Shown piece by piece: positions 62,038-64,000 of a stretch of 64,000 nt of DNA. Both the position numbers and the translations under genes were made by a program. Numbering within the stretch: the stretch's first letter is position 1; each line of letters opens with the position of its first letter. The stretch is from CBDCFT01 sp965216365 (lineage in GTDB: Bacteria; Pseudomonadota; Gammaproteobacteria; Arenicellales; CBDCFT01): contig CBDCFT010000015.1 in NCBI GenBank assembly GCA_965216365.1, positions 62,001 through 126,000 on the forward strand, given 5' to 3'. Under the pieces are notes generated by a model. The model had not been told where the DNA came from. It was given only the letters and a program-made list of their open reading frames with translations, and did not search any database.

Positions 62038-63120
62038 ATGCCTCTGGTCGCTCATACACAATTACCGTCCTACGAGCGTCTGCGTCTTGAGGGTCATGAA
62101 GTTTTAGAACCGGAGCGCGCCGTTCACCAGGATATTCGCGAGCTGCATATCGGTTTACTCAATCTTATGCCCGACGCCGCCTTGCAGGCCACCGAGCGGC
62201 AATTCATGCGCTTGATCGGCTCGTGCAATCGTATTGCGCAGTTTTATATTCATGTGTTTACTGGCCCTGGTGTTGACCGGCAGGGCAAGGCGAAAGATCA
62301 CGTTGATCAATACTACGAAGATTTCGAAAAATTAAAGCTTGATGGTCTGGACGCCCTGGTCATTACCGGTGCGAACCCGGCGAATCCTGATATTACCCAG
62401 GAAGGATTCTGGCCGGACTTAGTCGCTGCGATGGAATGGGGTGGTGAAAATACCTGTTCGGTGTTGTGCTCTTGTCTGGCAACTCATGCCGCCTTCCATC
62501 ATTTTCATGGTATCGAACGAACCAAACTGCCGGAGAAACAGTGGGGTGTTTATTCCCATGATGTTGTTAATCAAAGCCATCCCTTGGTTGCCAATATCAA
62601 TACACGCTTCGATGCGCCGCATTCGCATGTTTATGGTTTGACCAGAGAAGAGGTCGAATCTGTTGGCGGTCACGTGTTGGCTTATAGCGATGAAGCAGAT
62701 TTTCACTTAGCGGTCAGCGCGGATGGATTTCGTTACGTTTATTTCCAAGGTCATCCGGAATACGACATTCATAGTTTATTGAAAGAATACAAACGCGAAG
62801 CTGTACGTTATGTCGATAACGTGCGCGATGACTACCCGCCCCTGCCTGAACACTACTTCGACGTGAGAGCGAGAACTATTCTAGCTGCGTATAAAGAAAA
62901 CATAGATGCCGCCAAACAAAAAGGCGAGCGAGCACCCGAATTTCCTGAGCAAGAGATTATTCCATTTATTCACAACACCTGGAGCGACACCGGCAAAGCC
63001 ATGTTCAACACCTGGCTCGGTCTGGTTTACCAGTTAACCAATAAAGAACGGACAAAGTTATTCATGCCCGGTGTCGACCCGGCTGACCCATTGGGTTGGA
63101 GACAAACCAAAGCGGCTTAG
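62038..63120 (+). CDS. metA: Homoserine O-acyltransferase MetA
   Basis: A 360-residue enzyme of the MetA family (homoserine O-succinyl- or acetyltransferase), the first step of methionine synthesis. HIGLLNLMPDAALQATERQFMRLIG, the Cys nucleophile region VLCSCLATHAAFHHFHG, and VYFQGHPEYD with catalytic His and Glu are present. It differs from the E. coli enzyme around the nucleophile, so acetyl versus succinyl donor is open. Confidence 0.93.
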   Translation: MPLVAHTQLPSYERLRLEGHEVLEPERAVHQDIRELHIGLLNLMPDAALQATERQFMRLIGSCNRIAQFYIHVFTGPGVDRQGKAKDHVDQYYEDFEKLKLDGLDALVITGANPANPDITQEGFWPDLVAAMEWGGENTCSVLCSCLATHAAFHHFHGIERTKLPEKQWGVYSHDVVNQSHPLVANINTRFDAPHSHVYGLTREEVESVGGHVLAYSDEADFHLAVSADGFRYVYFQGHPEYDIHSLLKEYKREAVRYVDNVRDDYPPLPEHYFDVRARTILAAYKENIDAAKQKGERAPEFPEQEIIPFIHNTWSDTGKAMFNTWLGLVYQLTNKERTKLFMPGVDPADPLGWRQTKAA

Positions 63121-63422
63121 CACAAAACACCTTTAGACGAGGTGGATGTAAGTCTAACTTGCTAACTACCGCTTATTCCCCAATTTCATTTTCGTTTCAG
63201 CCACCAGGCGGCTTTTGTTAGCGATACTATTTCGTTAGGTTACCGATTTATAACAGCCTGTGGCTGTGTAAGCTGAAATCCCTCTCTTGTTTCATTCCCC
63301 GTTCAGTCCGGTTTTCACTGACGGAATACAATCGAACAACGCCCAAACCCGTTGAACCATTATTGCTATGAAGGGCACATACTCTCGTGATTTTCAGAAG
63401 CACTAAATAATGTCGTTGCGTT
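63121..63422. other. Intergenic region, no feature recognised
   Basis: 302 nt between metA and the next membrane protein gene. I find no clear promoter, terminator hairpin or reading frame on either strand that looks real. The AT-rich 63390-63422 part may hold the promoter of the downstream gene. Confidence 0.4.
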
Positions 63423-64000
63423 ATGGAGTTATTCGATTCGCTTGGTATATTAGGATTCATTCTGTATCTTGTGTCTTATGCGTTGTTGCAGGCGCGAAAA
63501 ATCCTCGGGGACAGTATCAGCTACATCATGTTGAATCTCACTGCCGCCACTCTGGTGTTGGTGAGTCTAACAAACCACTTCAATATTGCTTCGGCGTTGA
63601 TACAAATTTCATGGATAGTAATTAGTCTGTATGGATTGTTTTACAATTTGTATGGTGATCGCAGTACCCGTGGCATATGGTTCTTTGACAAGCGCACGAA
63701 ACCGCCCGCGCTTAAAATCCGAAAAACAAAAAAGACATTGGCCGTTTGTTCCATGGGGGCTGTCGGTATGATGCTTGCGGCTGGTCTTGCGGCAATTTAT
63801 ATGAGCAACCAAGTTCCAACATCTGAAACGATATCTGTCACCGATAAAACAAATGCGGCGAGCCTGTCGCCCGTCACTGTAACCCACCCTGCGTCCGGTC
63901 AACAACCAGATTCGGAGCGACCGGCAAACAATCAAAATTATTCGAATAATTTAATTTCGACCCTGCTAACACGCGCACAGAACGATTTGAAATTGCTGAT
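63423..64000 (+). CDS. Membrane protein (cut by right window edge)
   Basis: A partial gene of 192 visible codons from ATG 63423 with no stop inside the window. The start MELFDSLGILGFILYLVSYALLQ and two further hydrophobic segments (ISYIMLNLTAATLVLVSL, ALIQISWIVISLYGLFYN) form an N-terminal three-helix membrane domain like the CBU_0592-type family. Another hydrophobic segment (AVCSMGAVGMMLAAGLAAIYM) follows, then a Ser/Thr/Asn-rich exposed part. The product is unknown. Confidence 0.75.
   Translation, partial: MELFDSLGILGFILYLVSYALLQARKILGDSISYIMLNLTAATLVLVSLTNHFNIASALIQISWIVISLYGLFYNLYGDRSTRGIWFFDKRTKPPALKIRKTKKTLAVCSMGAVGMMLAAGLAAIYMSNQVPTSETISVTDKTNAASLSPVTVTHPASGQQPDSERPANNQNYSNNLISTLLTRAQNDLKLL

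Noticed and set aside
1..64000. CRISPR array or tRNA/rRNA genes
   Set aside because: No regularly spaced direct repeats and no cloverleaf or ribosomal RNA sequence was recognised. I cannot run a covariance model, so a missed tRNA is possible.

Overview
This window is a 64 kb stretch of a gammaproteobacterial chromosome, with a base composition that looks close to balanced. The assignment rests on gene content and order: gpsA-secB-rhodanese, envC-ctpA, argS followed by a SPOR-domain gene, priA, polA beside a DUF2782 gene, hslR-hemW, glnK-amtB behind a sigma-54 promoter, potFGHI, Gram-negative porins and TonB-independent outer-membrane barrels. I cannot name the genus. No rRNA, tRNA or CRISPR array was found.

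Layout: 1-13 kb holds the 3' part of a TauD-like dioxygenase, molybdopterin genes (moaE, moaD, moaB and, 8 kb away, moaA; moaC is not here), a nitrogen-regulated glnK-amtB operon, pdxJ with a PaiB-like gene and a GNAT acetyltransferase, a porin, a secreted metallopeptidase and small secreted proteins. 12-20.6 kb is housekeeping: hslR, hemW, hemJ, trmL, gpsA, secB, an ArsR regulator, envC and ctpA. 20.7-31.9 kb is one long co-directional minus-strand block. It joins a putrescine-type ABC importer (potFGHI) to a Rieske oxygenase, a methyltransferase, a carbamoyl-amino-acid hydrolase, an arginine-deiminase-fold enzyme and a DAO-type FAD oxidase. Its gene order suggests import and stepwise breakdown of a guanidino or methylated amine compound.

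32-41.6 kb holds a SPOR protein, argS, a PqiA-like protein, a frameshifted LysR regulator diverging from a methyltransferase, priA, a fructosamine-kinase-like gene and a nucleotide pyrophosphatase-like gene. 41.6-43.5 kb is a complete IS1380-family element followed by dispersed repeats. 43.5-53.8 kb holds a Nudix gene, a methyltransferase, pckA, a patatin, a gamma-glutamyltransferase, polA, a LOG-family gene and small secreted proteins. 53.9-55.1 kb is a complete IS630-family element that splits a small secreted-protein gene exactly at its signal-peptide junction. 55.5-64 kb holds a histone-deacetylase-fold gene, a gamma-glutamylcyclotransferase-like gene, uvrD, a P-loop ATPase, metA and a membrane protein cut by the window edge.

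The most striking object is a 358-residue intein inside UvrD, inserted in helicase motif III. Its central insert looks like a GIY-YIG nuclease rather than the usual LAGLIDADG or HNH type. Other points of note are two single-base frameshifts (potH and the LysR gene), a textbook sigma-54 promoter with an NtrC-like site, three DnaA-box-like motifs upstream of priA, and several dispersed inverted repeats.
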